This document shows positions 1 to 7,076 of a stretch of DNA of 24,594 nt, in pieces. Each line of letters begins with the position of its first letter. Position 1 is the first letter of the stretch. Origin of the DNA: an uncultured Oscillospiraceae bacterium (GTDB taxonomy: Bacteria > Bacillota > Clostridia > Oscillospirales > Oscillospiraceae); assembly GCA_910578505.1 (NCBI GenBank), contig CAJTPV010000038.1, positions 1 to 24,594 on the forward strand, read 5' to 3'. Below the pieces are notes generated by a model that saw nothing but the letters and a program-made list of their open reading frames with translations, searched no databases and was not told the origin of the DNA. Both the position numbers and the translations under genes were made by a program.

Positions 1-168
1 TGCTTCCTGCATTCGCATATATGCATAACATATGCAACTTTTTCAGCAGACACTATCTTAATGGTATTCAGTGAACCGTCCGAGGCTTACGAAGTCGAAA
101 TAGTAAATGAGGACGGGACTTCAAAAGCACAATACACTATGCAACCAAATGAGCTGGAGCACATTTAG
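1..168 (+). CDS. C-terminal part of a DUF4926-like small protein (5' end outside window)
   Basis: The frame is open from the left edge to a TAG at 166-168. The last 36 residues (from ATG 61) contain ILMVFSEPSEAYEVEIVNED and a following short strand-like tail. This resembles the C-terminal half of DUF4926 proteins, small beta-rich proteins of about 60-90 residues that are often found next to toxin or immunity genes. The glycine usually preceding the TIL segment is aspartate here, and the residues upstream (CFLHSHICITY) do not look like the family, so a frameshift or decayed N-terminus is possible. It converges on the minus-strand lipoprotein gene ending at 190. The family match is from memory; function is unknown. 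Confidence 0.45.
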   Translation, partial: CFLHSHICITYATFSADTILMVFSEPSEAYEVEIVNEDGTSKAQYTMQPNELEHI

Positions 169-189
169 ACCGCAAATCATAGCAGACAA

Positions 190-1314
190 CTATTTCATGC
201 GGAGATAAACCCCGTTGTCCTCAACTTTCTCCACAGACATCCCCATAATCGAAGCAAAGTCATCCACGCTGATCCAGAAGAAATAGGCTGCGCCGGTGTG
301 CGTACCGGACAATTCAAGGTAGTTTTCGATTTGCAGCTTGCGGCCATTCTTGTAGAATGTCAAGCTGTCTCTTTGCCGTTCTATGAGATAGTGGTCATTG
401 CCGAGTTGGTAGGTGGTCGTTTGCTCCTTCATCGAAATAGCGTAGCCTGAGTCCGGGTAGTAGGCTTTGATGATCTCCCGCTGCAAATGATCCTCGACCC
501 CGCCATTGTACTCAATATCAATGCCAAACCCAACGGGTGCATAGTATCGTTTATCTTCAAGATTGTAGAGGAAGCGGATCTCATACCTGTCTGATTGATA
601 TGGCTCCCCATTGATACATAGGGCGCGGATGTACTTTTGGGGGATGGAGGCCAGCATTTCCTCTGACAGCTCCACATCCTTGACCAGCCCCATATCCACT
701 GCATTCTTGAAATTCAAATGCAAGAGCTGCCGGTAATAGGAATAGTCCCAATCCCCCTGCTCCTCTATTATAATCAGCTTTCTTTCTCCATACAATGTCC
801 ATAATTTAACTTCAAAAGAAAACCAATCCAGCGTTTCCTTGGGGACGTAATCTTCCACAAGACAATATATTTCTTCTAACGCATCCGCACTTGCGTCAAG
901 GCCAGCCATATCAGAAATGCGATTTGTCAGGTTAATGGCGGAGCCAGACAGTCTACCGTCCATCTCGATATGATACTTTTGCAATATTTCTCCGATTTCC
1001 TGTGCGAAGTATTCAAAAAGTTTTGAGCAGTAATTATTCTCAGAGTTGGTCCACGTTAGAATGGCACCGTGTACCTGATGGTCTTCAAATGTAAATATGA
1101 TGCCTTTATTGTCTACTGTAAACCGCTTGAATTTACGCCCCGTGGATCGTGTGCCGGTTTCCACATTGAGAATCACCGCATCAGGAAGGATTTCTCTAAT
1201 GCCTACTTCTATCGCATGATTACTCTTGAGCCGCCCACAGCTGGTCAGGCTTAATAGCATAAACAGCAGACCAATCGCTTGTTTCGCTTTTCCCTTCTTC
1301 CTATTCCTGCTCAT
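190..1314 (-). CDS. Secreted lipoprotein of unknown function, 374 aa
   Basis: The N-terminus is a lipoprotein signal: a very basic stretch (MSRNRKKGKAK), a hydrophobic core at residues 13-22 and a lipobox LTSC with the acylated cysteine at 26. The protein should therefore be anchored on the outer face of the membrane. No known domain was recognised in the main body. The last ~30 residues (WISVDDFASIMGMSV then a short strand) recall the small repeat of copper-amine-oxidase-N-like domains, a weak impression only. A good ribosome binding site (AGGAGGAGCATAGGGAC then ATG) decides the start. It lies 40 nt downstream of the 104-aa gene and is probably cotranscribed with it. It is the only exported protein in an otherwise cytoplasmic immunity-like cluster. 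Confidence 0.8.
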   Translation of the reverse strand: MSRNRKKGKAKQAIGLLFMLLSLTSCGRLKSNHAIEVGIREILPDAVILNVETGTRSTGRKFKRFTVDNKGIIFTFEDHQVHGAILTWTNSENNYCSKLFEYFAQEIGEILQKYHIEMDGRLSGSAINLTNRISDMAGLDASADALEEIYCLVEDYVPKETLDWFSFEVKLWTLYGERKLIIIEEQGDWDYSYYRQLLHLNFKNAVDMGLVKDVELSEEMLASIPQKYIRALCINGEPYQSDRYEIRFLYNLEDKRYYAPVGFGIDIEYNGGVEDHLQREIIKAYYPDSGYAISMKEQTTTYQLGNDHYLIERQRDSLTFYKNGRKLQIENYLELSGTHTGAAYFFWISVDDFASIMGMSVEKVEDNGVYLRMK

Positions 1315-1354
1315 GTCCCTATGCTCCTCCTGTATAAGCTGCTGCCGTGGATGC

Positions 1355-1669
1355 CTAATCTACTTGAAAAGAGAGTGAATAATCCGGACTCAGTTCCGAG
1401 CAGAGCGTTTTGTACGCGGCTTTAACCTCATCATACCACAGTTTCTTTTCTTCGTCACTCCACAGAAATCCGCTTGCCGGATCAGCCCAGTTCAGCGCAG
1501 CATCGTATCGGGCTATCAAATCCTGGAGGATGTGAACAAGCTCATTTGAAATTGGCAGAGCGTCCGCTTTAACAGGATAGCCATACTTTTCTCTTGCAGT
1601 CGTGTTTACGCTCCAGATACATACTCCGCTCGCAAAATCAAACATATATTTCATTTTGTATTTTGCCAC
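1355..1669 (-). CDS. Small acidic protein of unknown function, 104 aa, GTG start
   Basis: The start is taken as GTG at 1669-1667 because a perfect GGAGG (plus-strand CCTCC 1678-1682) lies 8 nt upstream. The in-frame ATG at 1684 would place that GGAGG inside the gene and has no binding site of its own. The protein begins MAKYKMKYMFDFASG and has several aromatic residues and a helical centre (LVHILQDLIARYDAALNW). No named family was recognised. Size, acidity and position between a lipoprotein and an SMI1/KNR4 gene suggest an immunity-type protein, which is inference. It follows the SMI1 gene by about 60 nt and probably shares its promoter. Confidence 0.65.
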   Translation of the reverse strand: MAKYKMKYMFDFASGVCIWSVNTTAREKYGYPVKADALPISNELVHILQDLIARYDAALNWADPASGFLWSDEEKKLWYDEVKAAYKTLCSELSPDYSLSFQVD

Positions 1670-1730
1670 CGATGTGTCCTCCATAGGGCAAATGAATGAT
1701 ACTGGCGTTCACATGGCCATGCATTCTGTC

Positions 1731-2186
1731 TTAATTCAGGCAGTCGTCCAGGAGTTTTTCCAGCATCTCCGCGCTGGAGTCAAAGTCCGCCATCTCCTGA
1801 CCGGATGGGTTGTCCAGTTCCATATACCGCCCTGTTGCGAGCTCATAGACATACCAGCTGATATTGCTCTCCCCCAAAAAGAGGTAAGCCTTCTGGCTCT
1901 CGACCTCGTACCAAACTTCGTTCTGCTCGATCAGGCCATACACCGAATATTCCGGGGCTGTCGGGAAGGCCCCCCGATCTACTCCGTACAGGATGAACCC
2001 ATTCCACTCAAAGCCATTGGCATGGCGGAGCACATCTATAAATTCCTGGGGTGGCCGAACCCCCAGAGTATTTTGTACCTGGGCTGCCCAGCTGCTGATG
2101 ATTTCCTCTGGAGCGCCAGAATTAGCGCAGGAAAAAGAATACTCCTTGCAAAGCTCCTGAACCCTTTTCAGCTTATCGATCCACAT
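1731..2186 (-). CDS. SMI1/KNR4 family immunity-type protein (YrhA-like), 151 aa
   Basis: The ATG at 2186 is chosen because GGAGG lies 7 nt before it; the longer reading from 2219 has no ribosome binding site. The hallmarks of the SMI1/KNR4 fold are visible: a helix plus PPQEFIDVLRHANGFEWNG near residues 45-63, then the strand FILYGV, later YLFLGES, and a C-terminal aromatic/acidic segment. Bacterial SMI1/KNR4 proteins are widely found as immunity proteins that bind and neutralise nuclease or other toxin domains. The cognate toxin is not in this window. A promoter with near-consensus boxes sits just upstream, divergent from the large plus-strand SMI1 gene at 2303. Confidence 0.8.
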   Translation of the reverse strand: MWIDKLKRVQELCKEYSFSCANSGAPEEIISSWAAQVQNTLGVRPPQEFIDVLRHANGFEWNGFILYGVDRGAFPTAPEYSVYGLIEQNEVWYEVESQKAYLFLGESNISWYVYELATGRYMELDNPSGQEMADFDSSAEMLEKLLDDCLN

Positions 2187-2217
2187 ACGGCTTCCTCCAA
2201 ACAGCTCCATTGCCCTC

Positions 2218-2246
2218 ATTTTACCATATCAGCCTACTTTCAGCAA
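2218..2246 (-). promoter_or_regulatory. Promoter for the 151-aa SMI1/KNR4 gene
   Basis: Reading the minus strand, a -35 box TTGCTG (2246-2241) is followed after exactly 17 nt by TAAAAT (2223-2218). The preceding TGG makes an extended -10. A 20-nt block covering the -10 is shared with the promoter region of the gene starting at 9453. Confidence 0.55.
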
Positions 2247-2259
2247 GCAATTCCACCGA

Positions 2260-2286
2260 TTGACCATACAACAGCCAGGATAATCC
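2260..2286 (+). promoter_or_regulatory. Possible promoter for the 613-aa SMI1/LRR gene
   Basis: TTGACC at 2260-2265 is followed by TAATCC at 2281-2286 with a short 15-nt spacer. It lies just before the GGGAGG ribosome binding site at about 2287-2292. The spacing is sub-optimal, so this is tentative. Confidence 0.3.
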
Positions 2287-2302
2287 GGGAGGTAAGACTC
2301 TG

Positions 2303-4144
2303 ATGACAAAGACATTTCCACTAGAAGAGCTGCGCCTACTGTTAGAAAAGGCGCAGGCAGCGGACGCCGATCTAAAGCAGTTCGGCGCAAAGAACCATAA
2401 GTATCAATGGAATCCGCTGGCTTCCCTGACGGACATTGAAGAATTTGAACGGGAAAGCGGGATCACTCTGCCGGAGGGCTACCGCGACTTTCTCCTCCAG
2501 GCAGGCGACGGCGGAGCTGGCCCCTTTTACGGCTTGTTCTCTCTGAAGCAAGTGCGCGGCTGGCTGGGATGGCCGTTGGAGCCGGAGAAGCCGCCTGTTC
2601 TTCGTCCTGGTATGAGTGAAGCGGAGAGTTGCGGAGAGGAGAACTGGAAACGGGGCTGCATTCCTATCGAATCCGAGGGCGACACCTTTTTCACCTGCCT
2701 GATGGTGACAGGCACGGACCGGGGGCGGGTGGTTTATATCGACTACGAGGGTTCCTGGGTGTTCTTCCCGCGGGAGCCGGATTTCCTATCCTGGTATACC
2801 CGCTGGCTACGGGATACTGCGAATGGGTATAAGTGTATCGGCTGGTTTGCCACAGACCTGGACGGAGACGAAGCGGAGCTAAGGCGGCATTACCAGTGTG
2901 CGGAGACAGAGGAGGAGCGGTGGCTTGCCCTCACCAGTATGCAGAAGTTCCCGGCGCTGTCCCCGGAATCTGCGGAACTGATCCGGACCGCGATGGCAGA
3001 CCGTTTGATGATGCCGGATGCCAGGGACATTTTGGGGCTGTTGCACCAGATCGGCATAGACGAATGGTTTTTGGAGCGGAGATGGGATGCGGGCCTCTAT
3101 CCGCAAGTGGTCAGAGAGGTTTCTTATCTCGCATTTCGAATGGAGTTGCCATCAGCCCCCATCATCGAACGCTGGTGGAGCCGCGTTTATCAGCAGCTGT
3201 TCCAACTGCCCCAGGAGGTGTGGCTCAGTGCGCTGGACATCTTGGCCAGGAGCGGAAAAGTCCGTCTGCCGGAGGTGTCCGGTCTTCTGGAATTGGCCGA
3301 AGGCTATGTACGAGACGAGCTGCCGCGGTATTTTAGAGTATTTCCGGATGCAGAAGAGCAGATTGACCTATGGCTGAAGCTGCTTCAGGAGCCTGTGACC
3401 AGCGAAACAATGAATTCTACCCTAATCGTTCTGCCAATCTTGCGGGATGAACGGCTTCTCCATGCTCTACAAGCACTTGTGGAGGAGTACCCCAGTAAAG
3501 CGGCAGTGGCTGTCCTCACGGAGATGGAACATGAATTTCTCAATCCCAAATGGCCGGGGATTCCCCGCCCGTATTGGCTTCAGCTGGATTTTTGGCAGAA
3601 GGCGGATTTGGGCATAGATCGGGACCCGCCGCCGGACGGAATTGCGCTGCATCCATTTATTGCGCTGGGGGTGGAGGAGATATTTCATCACGTCCCATCC
3701 ACTGCCCATGATTGGAGCAGGGATTTAGAGAGAATCAAAACGCTGAAACTTGTTCCGACTGAAAAGAATATCCGTGAGTGGAATGTGTCAATACTCAAAT
3801 CTGACCTGCGAAAATCAAAGGAGAATGGCAGCAGAAAAGTCATCATGGAGAGTCCTTGCAAAGAGTTTCCGCCAGATCCGTATTATTTTGATCTGCACGA
3901 TTGGTCTGCCATCCGCCGAATGCCAAATTTGACGGCGCTGATTATTGAGCAAATTTGTGTGGACGATTTTTCGTTCCTTGCCAGCTGTAAAAATGTGCAG
4001 AAATTATCGCTTCGCAACACCAATTTCACGGACTGCCGTTTGCTGCTGGGTCTGCCCAAGCTGAAATCCGTGGATCTGCGAGTTTGTCATCTGACCCACA
4101 CGGAAGTGCTGGAGGACTTACAGGGGGTAAGTGTTGATTTATAG
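2303..4144 (+). CDS. Large SMI1/KNR4 protein with helical middle and C-terminal leucine-rich repeats, 613 aa
   Basis: GGGAGG about 10 nt upstream supports the ATG. Residues ~40-170 form an SMI1/KNR4 domain: LTDIEEFERESGITLPEGYR followed by DFLLQAGDGGAGPFYGLFSL, then a strand-rich part ending at FLSWYTRWLRD. Residues ~180-430 are alpha-helical and irregularly repeated, like HEAT or armadillo units (inferred from helix periodicity only). Residues ~535-613 contain about three leucine-rich repeats (PNLTALIIE, CKNVQKLSLRNTNF, LPKLKSVDLRVCHL). The architecture suggests a binding protein with an immunity-type head and a repeat tail that could hold a partner. It is one of only four plus-strand genes or gene fragments and is divergent from a second SMI1 gene, which suggests local duplication or accumulation of this family. 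The target is unknown. Confidence 0.8.
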   Translation: MTKTFPLEELRLLLEKAQAADADLKQFGAKNHKYQWNPLASLTDIEEFERESGITLPEGYRDFLLQAGDGGAGPFYGLFSLKQVRGWLGWPLEPEKPPVLRPGMSEAESCGEENWKRGCIPIESEGDTFFTCLMVTGTDRGRVVYIDYEGSWVFFPREPDFLSWYTRWLRDTANGYKCIGWFATDLDGDEAELRRHYQCAETEEERWLALTSMQKFPALSPESAELIRTAMADRLMMPDARDILGLLHQIGIDEWFLERRWDAGLYPQVVREVSYLAFRMELPSAPIIERWWSRVYQQLFQLPQEVWLSALDILARSGKVRLPEVSGLLELAEGYVRDELPRYFRVFPDAEEQIDLWLKLLQEPVTSETMNSTLIVLPILRDERLLHALQALVEEYPSKAAVAVLTEMEHEFLNPKWPGIPRPYWLQLDFWQKADLGIDRDPPPDGIALHPFIALGVEEIFHHVPSTAHDWSRDLERIKTLKLVPTEKNIREWNVSILKSDLRKSKENGSRKVIMESPCKEFPPDPYYFDLHDWSAIRRMPNLTALIIEQICVDDFSFLASCKNVQKLSLRNTNFTDCRLLLGLPKLKSVDLRVCHLTHTEVLEDLQGVSVDL

Positions 4145-4153
4145 ATTTCACAC

Positions 4154-4294
4154 TTGACTCACTACTCCGCAATTTTCCCCCACAACAAAACCCGGCCCGT
4201 CCCGCCCAAGGGACACCCCTGTCGGGGCTGCAAGCGGTATGGCTATGGCTGTGTCCTGCCCTGCTACCGGGGCAGGACCAGCCAGCCGGTATAA
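4154..4294 (+). other. Cysteine-rich mini reading frame (46 codons, TTG start), possible gene remnant
   Basis: Directly after the stop of the 613-aa gene, and in the same frame, an open stretch runs from TTG 4154 to TAA 4292-4294. It encodes a basic segment with the pattern HPCRGCKRYGYGCVLPCYRG, that is Cys-x2-Cys-x6-Cys-x3-Cys. The pattern looks like a small zinc-binding protein or the remnant of one. No convincing ribosome binding site precedes the TTG, and the segment contains two stable hairpins, so it may equally be a structured untranslated region. Confidence 0.22.
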
Positions 4295-4332
4295 ACATTG
4301 ATATGAGCGGCCCCAAAACCGGAGCCGCTCAT
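4253..4332. terminator. Two hairpins between convergent genes, possible bidirectional terminator
   Basis: Hairpin 1 pairs GTCCTGCCC (4253-4261) with GGGCAGGAC (4270-4278), a perfect 9-bp stem with an 8-nt loop. Hairpin 2 pairs ATGAGCGGC (4303-4311) with GCCGCTCAT (4324-4332), 9 perfect pairs extendable by two beyond one mismatch. They fill the space between the plus-strand 613-aa gene and the minus-strand toxin gene whose stop is at 4334. Neither is followed by a strong T-run, so termination is inferred from position. Confidence 0.35.
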
Positions 4333-4333
4333 G

Positions 4334-4660
4334 TCAGGAAAAGAATGAGGTTTTAAGTAGCTTGGGATAATCTGACGCGCCATGGGCGATATGGTAGATC
4401 ACCACCGTATCCCCCAGCAGGCGGTAAAACATAAGATATTTCCCCGCCAGGATGTACCGATACCCTGCGGCGCTCAATTCATCATCCCGGACTGAAGGCC
4501 CTGACAGCGGGAAACGGGTCAACTGATCCATCGCGTCATAGATCCTGTCCGTTATGCTCCGGGCGGACTGCGGCCCGGAGAGGGCCATGTGTACCCGCGC
4601 AATTTCCTCCAATTCCGCCTGTGCTGGCGGGAGAATGCCCAGCTTACATCTGTTGTCCAT
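4334..4660 (-). CDS. RelE/ParE-family toxin of a type II toxin-antitoxin pair, 108 aa
   Basis: RelE/ParE toxins are small basic ribosome-dependent mRNases or gyrase poisons, kept inactive by a partner protein. The ATG at 4660 lies inside the end of the antitoxin gene (17-nt overlap), the standard arrangement. The fold shows as LGILPPAQAELEEIARVH (helix 1), IYDAMDQLTRFPLSGP (helix 2 and loop), then GYRYILAGKYLMFYRLLGD and VVIYHIAHGASDYPKLL. The Arg/Tyr-rich central strand and the IYHIAHG strand are typical of the family. The length is normal. A longer in-frame reading to 4780 overlaps the antitoxin and is not used. Whether it is RelE-like or ParE-like in target cannot be told. Confidence 0.88.
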   Translation of the reverse strand: MDNRCKLGILPPAQAELEEIARVHMALSGPQSARSITDRIYDAMDQLTRFPLSGPSVRDDELSAAGYRYILAGKYLMFYRLLGDTVVIYHIAHGASDYPKLLKTSFFS

Positions 4661-4913
4661 AGATGGCCTCCAGGCGTTTGCGGGATTCCTCCATAGAAAC
4701 GGTTGGCTGTCCAGACAACCGGGACTGCTCCGCCGCCGCCAGCTTTGCCCGGAGCCGCCAAATTTCCTCCCGGCGCTCAAAGGCTTCGATACTCATGACC
4801 ACCAGATCGCCCTCTCCATTTTTAGTGATATAAATGGGGGCATCTTCCTTATGGGCCAAATCAGAAATAGTCCCGTATTCATTTCGCAGAGCGGTAGACG
4901 GCTTAATAATCAT
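4644..4913 (-). CDS. Phd/YefM-family antitoxin, 89 aa
   Basis: The N-terminal part carries the Phd/YefM DNA-binding fold: IKPSTALRNEYGTISDLAHK, then a strand PIYITKNGEGDLVVMSIEAFE. This is followed by a charged helical tail (residues ~48-89) that would wrap the toxin. Such proteins neutralise the toxin and repress their own promoter. AAGGAGG is well placed before the ATG at 4913. The gene overlaps the RelE/ParE toxin by 17 nt. An inverted repeat over the promoter -10 box is a natural operator for autoregulation. Confidence 0.9.
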   Translation of the reverse strand: MIIKPSTALRNEYGTISDLAHKEDAPIYITKNGEGDLVVMSIEAFERREEIWRLRAKLAAAEQSRLSGQPTVSMEESRKRLEAIYGQQM

Positions 4914-4938
4914 CGCAAGCCCTCCTTGCTATTATTCC

Positions 4939-4973
4939 GATAGTATTCTATCATCATCATCTCAAAACCACAA
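4939..4973 (-). promoter_or_regulatory. Promoter and putative operator of the Phd/YefM-RelE pair
   Basis: On the minus strand, TTGTGG (4973-4968) and TAGAAT (4950-4945) are separated by exactly 17 nt. The -10 box sits inside a 14-nt inverted repeat, GATAG-TATT-CTATC at 4939-4952. Such palindromes are typical antitoxin binding sites. It lies about 25 nt upstream of the antitoxin start. Confidence 0.55.
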
Positions 4974-5008
4974 CCCCCAGATTGAAATTTGTAAAGGAGA
5001 GTGAAAAT

Positions 5009-5323
5009 ATGGGATTCTGGGTTGGGAACTGGCTACACGATCCGCCGAGCAAGGAATATGACAGCACCGGGAAAAGGGCTATCATTAAGCACTTGTGCTT
5101 TGGCCCCGTTGAAACGCAGACATGGTATGAGTCAGTGGATGGCCAGCATTATTGCGAGCTGCATATCCTTGAGGGTTTGCAGGCGGGGGATGTATTCCTC
5201 GACCGAATCAGCAAGGCAAAGATGCTTGAAGCTATCATCACAGAAATTGACCTCTGTAAACGGCATGGCGAAGCTGAGTTAGCTGCTGCGTTTCAAGCAG
5301 AGAAAGATAGGATTGAAAAGTAA
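5009..5323 (+). CDS. Small protein of unknown function, 104 aa
   Basis: The start is taken as ATG 5009, preceded by AAAGGAG with about 9 nt spacing. A TTG-started reading from 4982 would translate that binding site itself. The protein begins MGFWVGNWLHDPPSKEYD. Its C-terminal half is amphipathic helix (KAKMLEAIITEIDLCKRHGEAELAAAF). No family was recognised. It is one of few plus-strand genes here, with its start next to the divergent toxin-antitoxin promoter and its end 6 nt from the convergent 159-aa gene. Size and neighbourhood fit an immunity-type protein, but nothing in the sequence proves it. Confidence 0.65.
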   Translation: MGFWVGNWLHDPPSKEYDSTGKRAIIKHLCFGPVETQTWYESVDGQHYCELHILEGLQAGDVFLDRISKAKMLEAIITEIDLCKRHGEAELAAAFQAEKDRIEK

Positions 5324-5329
5324 AATCTG

Positions 5330-5809
5330 TCATGTGGGCCAGCAGCCCTTATGTGTTTCAAGAATGTCCACATAAAATTCCCAGACCAGTTCGAGGTTGC
5401 TGTTGATCCATTTATCGATTTGGGCGTACTCGCTTTGACCTGCATCCAGGCCCATGGAATATGTTTGAGACAAGTCCGTATGCTTTGTCCCCTTCAAAAA
5501 ATCAGAAGTCTTTTTGACTGTTTGATCTTCCGAAAGATTGTAGAAATTGCTATAATAGGTGCATACCCCTTCATGGCATGATTGAAATTGCCACGCAAAG
5601 ACCTGGTAAAACGCCTCAAGCCAGTCCTCCCTGTTGTCCGGGTAAAATTCATCAATGAACTCTATAAATTCCGATAAGACATCACCATCTGGATCGTCAA
5701 TGTTTTGTGCGCCGCCGTACGCGCTTGCAATTTCACCGGCGGCAATCAGCCGCTCCAGCTTTTGATACAACTCAAATAGCTGGGTGTCTTTTGTGTTCTG
5801 GATGTTCAT
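5330..5809 (-). CDS. Acidic protein of unknown function, 159 aa
   Basis: AAAGGAGG lies 8 nt before the ATG. The protein is strongly acidic and helical, with the segment VFAWQFQSCHEGVCTYYSNFY near residues 69-89. This segment faintly recalls the aromatic core of DMP19/DUF4375-type DNA-mimic proteins (tryptophan, glycine, aromatic cluster), but the match is not convincing. It is the last of four consecutive minus-strand genes (7018 down to 5330) with gaps of 14-20 nt, clearly one transcription unit. High acidity and the tandem arrangement suggest an immunity role. Confidence 0.7.
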   Translation of the reverse strand: MNIQNTKDTQLFELYQKLERLIAAGEIASAYGGAQNIDDPDGDVLSEFIEFIDEFYPDNREDWLEAFYQVFAWQFQSCHEGVCTYYSNFYNLSEDQTVKKTSDFLKGTKHTDLSQTYSMGLDAGQSEYAQIDKWINSNLELVWEFYVDILETHKGCWPT

Positions 5810-5823
5810 CCGATTGGCCTCCT

Positions 5824-6171
5824 TTATTCTGTATATCCCAATTCCTGTTCTATGGCCTCCAGAGCATCGCTGTCAACGATTCCCTTATAGTCCATTGCCT
5901 CAATGATCTTGAACTGTGCCTGCTCCATGCTGCCGTTTTTGCCATAGATAGCTTCATAGCGGCACAGAAATTTTGTGTACCAATAGAACCTGCCATACAG
6001 TACATCTTCTATGGAATAACGCCCTGATGCGATAATGGAGTGCTCCTCGGCCTCCAAAAGCAGCGCATTGTTAATGGCTTCGTTTAATTCTTTTTCCTGG
6101 TATAGCGCGGACTGGGCCTTGTGGAACAGGGCGAACAGCTCCGCCATGCGCTGCGGGTCTTTCAAAAGCAT
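5824..6171 (-). CDS. Small helical protein of unknown function, 115 aa
   Basis: GGGAGAGAAAT precedes the ATG at 6171. The sequence is almost entirely predicted helix (AELFALFHKAQSALYQEKEL, then EAINNALLLEAEEHSI) with an aromatic patch YGRFYWYTKFLCRYEAIYG and an acidic C-terminus. No family was recognised. It is the third gene of the four-gene unit, 14 nt before the 159-aa gene. It lacks membrane or signal segments, so it should act in the cytoplasm. Confidence 0.65.
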   Translation of the reverse strand: MLLKDPQRMAELFALFHKAQSALYQEKELNEAINNALLLEAEEHSIIASGRYSIEDVLYGRFYWYTKFLCRYEAIYGKNGSMEQAQFKIIEAMDYKGIVDSDALEAIEQELGYTE

Positions 6172-6191
6172 ATTTCTCTCCCATAAAAAGA

Positions 6192-6539
6192 TTAACCAGC
6201 ATTTTGGTTAATAATCTCGACATCATCCATCAATTCTTCAATTTCATTTTTAGATAACTCAGAATATATTTGAGTAGTAAGCAAACGGTTCATATCGTCT
6301 ATTCGTTCCCGAAAATTCTTTTGTTTTAGTGCTTCTGGCGCATGATAGGCCACTCTGGAAAAAAGCGTACTATATACCGCCAATGCTTGTAGACCGCCAT
6401 CAGATATTTGCTTCCAAAACTCTATAAGGCATCTATCTGTAGCCTGGCTAATGGTATAGTTTTCAGCTACAATCTTTTCGTAAAATGACTCAACAACATA
6501 GTATTTTACTTGATAAAATTCAGCAGATATATTTCTCAT
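6192..6539 (-). CDS. AT-rich small helical protein, possible Imm3-like immunity protein, 115 aa
   Basis: The protein is helical throughout, with the pattern FYEKIVAENYTISQATDRCL followed by IEFWKQISDGGLQALAVYST near residues 19-58. This arrangement recalls Imm3-type immunity proteins, but only weakly. The gene is visibly richer in A and T than the genes on both sides, which suggests separate acquisition. It is the second gene in the four-gene unit, 20 nt after the 152-aa gene. The region before its ATG (6540-6559) has no strong GGAGG; a weak GGAG-like core may serve. Confidence 0.6.
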   Translation of the reverse strand: MRNISAEFYQVKYYVVESFYEKIVAENYTISQATDRCLIEFWKQISDGGLQALAVYSTLFSRVAYHAPEALKQKNFRERIDDMNRLLTTQIYSELSKNEIEELMDDVEIINQNAG

Positions 6540-6559
6540 AGCATTTTCGCTCCATTAAA

Positions 6560-7018
6560 TTATTGCAGGGCGCACTTAAAATCCTCGTACATCTCAAATG
6601 CAATCTTCAAGATCGCTTCCAAATCTTCATACGTTCCGAAAACCGGCTTTTTTATCCGGTAATCCACATCAATCAGCCGCCTGGAATATGTCCCCCATGG
6701 GGAACCCAGGAGCAGCACATCGCCTTCTCTGACTATCCAAACCAGGTCAGCCATGCCATCCCGCAAGATAATGTGGAAACCAAACGAGTATTTCCCAATG
6801 TGCTCCTCCTGGATTTTGTAGAATTTTTCTTTTGTGTTGAACTGCGGAGAATATCCAGCGGCCCGGATCATCTCCATCACTTCCTCGCCGTCGATGTAAA
6901 TTAAGCGGTCATCTGCCGGCGTCCTGGCGGCGCTGAACTGGGCGGATAGCTTTTCATACCGCTCGACAAAGTTGATTTTCAGCAGAGCATCCTTTATTTT
7001 AGGGGTCAATTCTTCCAC
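6560..7018 (-). CDS. Protein of unknown function, 152 aa, GTG start
   Basis: The start is GTG at 7018-7016, preceded by GAGGTGA with 6 nt spacing. The protein has an N-terminal helical part, a segment RLIYIDGEEVMEMIRAAGYS, a central strand-rich core (FGFHIILRDGMADLVWIVRE, then GDVLLLGSPWG) and a C-terminal helix ending MYEDFKCALQ. The alternating strand pattern with a conserved-looking SPWG turn suggests a compact alpha/beta fold. No named family was recognised. It is the first gene of the four-gene minus-strand unit and starts 58 nt after the stop of the 439-aa membrane protein gene. Confidence 0.68.
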   Translation of the reverse strand: MEELTPKIKDALLKINFVERYEKLSAQFSAARTPADDRLIYIDGEEVMEMIRAAGYSPQFNTKEKFYKIQEEHIGKYSFGFHIILRDGMADLVWIVREGDVLLLGSPWGTYSRRLIDVDYRIKKPVFGTYEDLEAILKIAFEMYEDFKCALQ

Positions 7019-7076
7019 TATGTCTCACCTCATAACCCGTTTCCTGTCTGCTTTATAAATATTCTGCGATAAATTC

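Noticed and set aside
4334..4780. Longer 148-codon version of the RelE/ParE toxin
   Set aside because: The extra 40 codons overlap the antitoxin in another frame; the family length fits the start at 4660.
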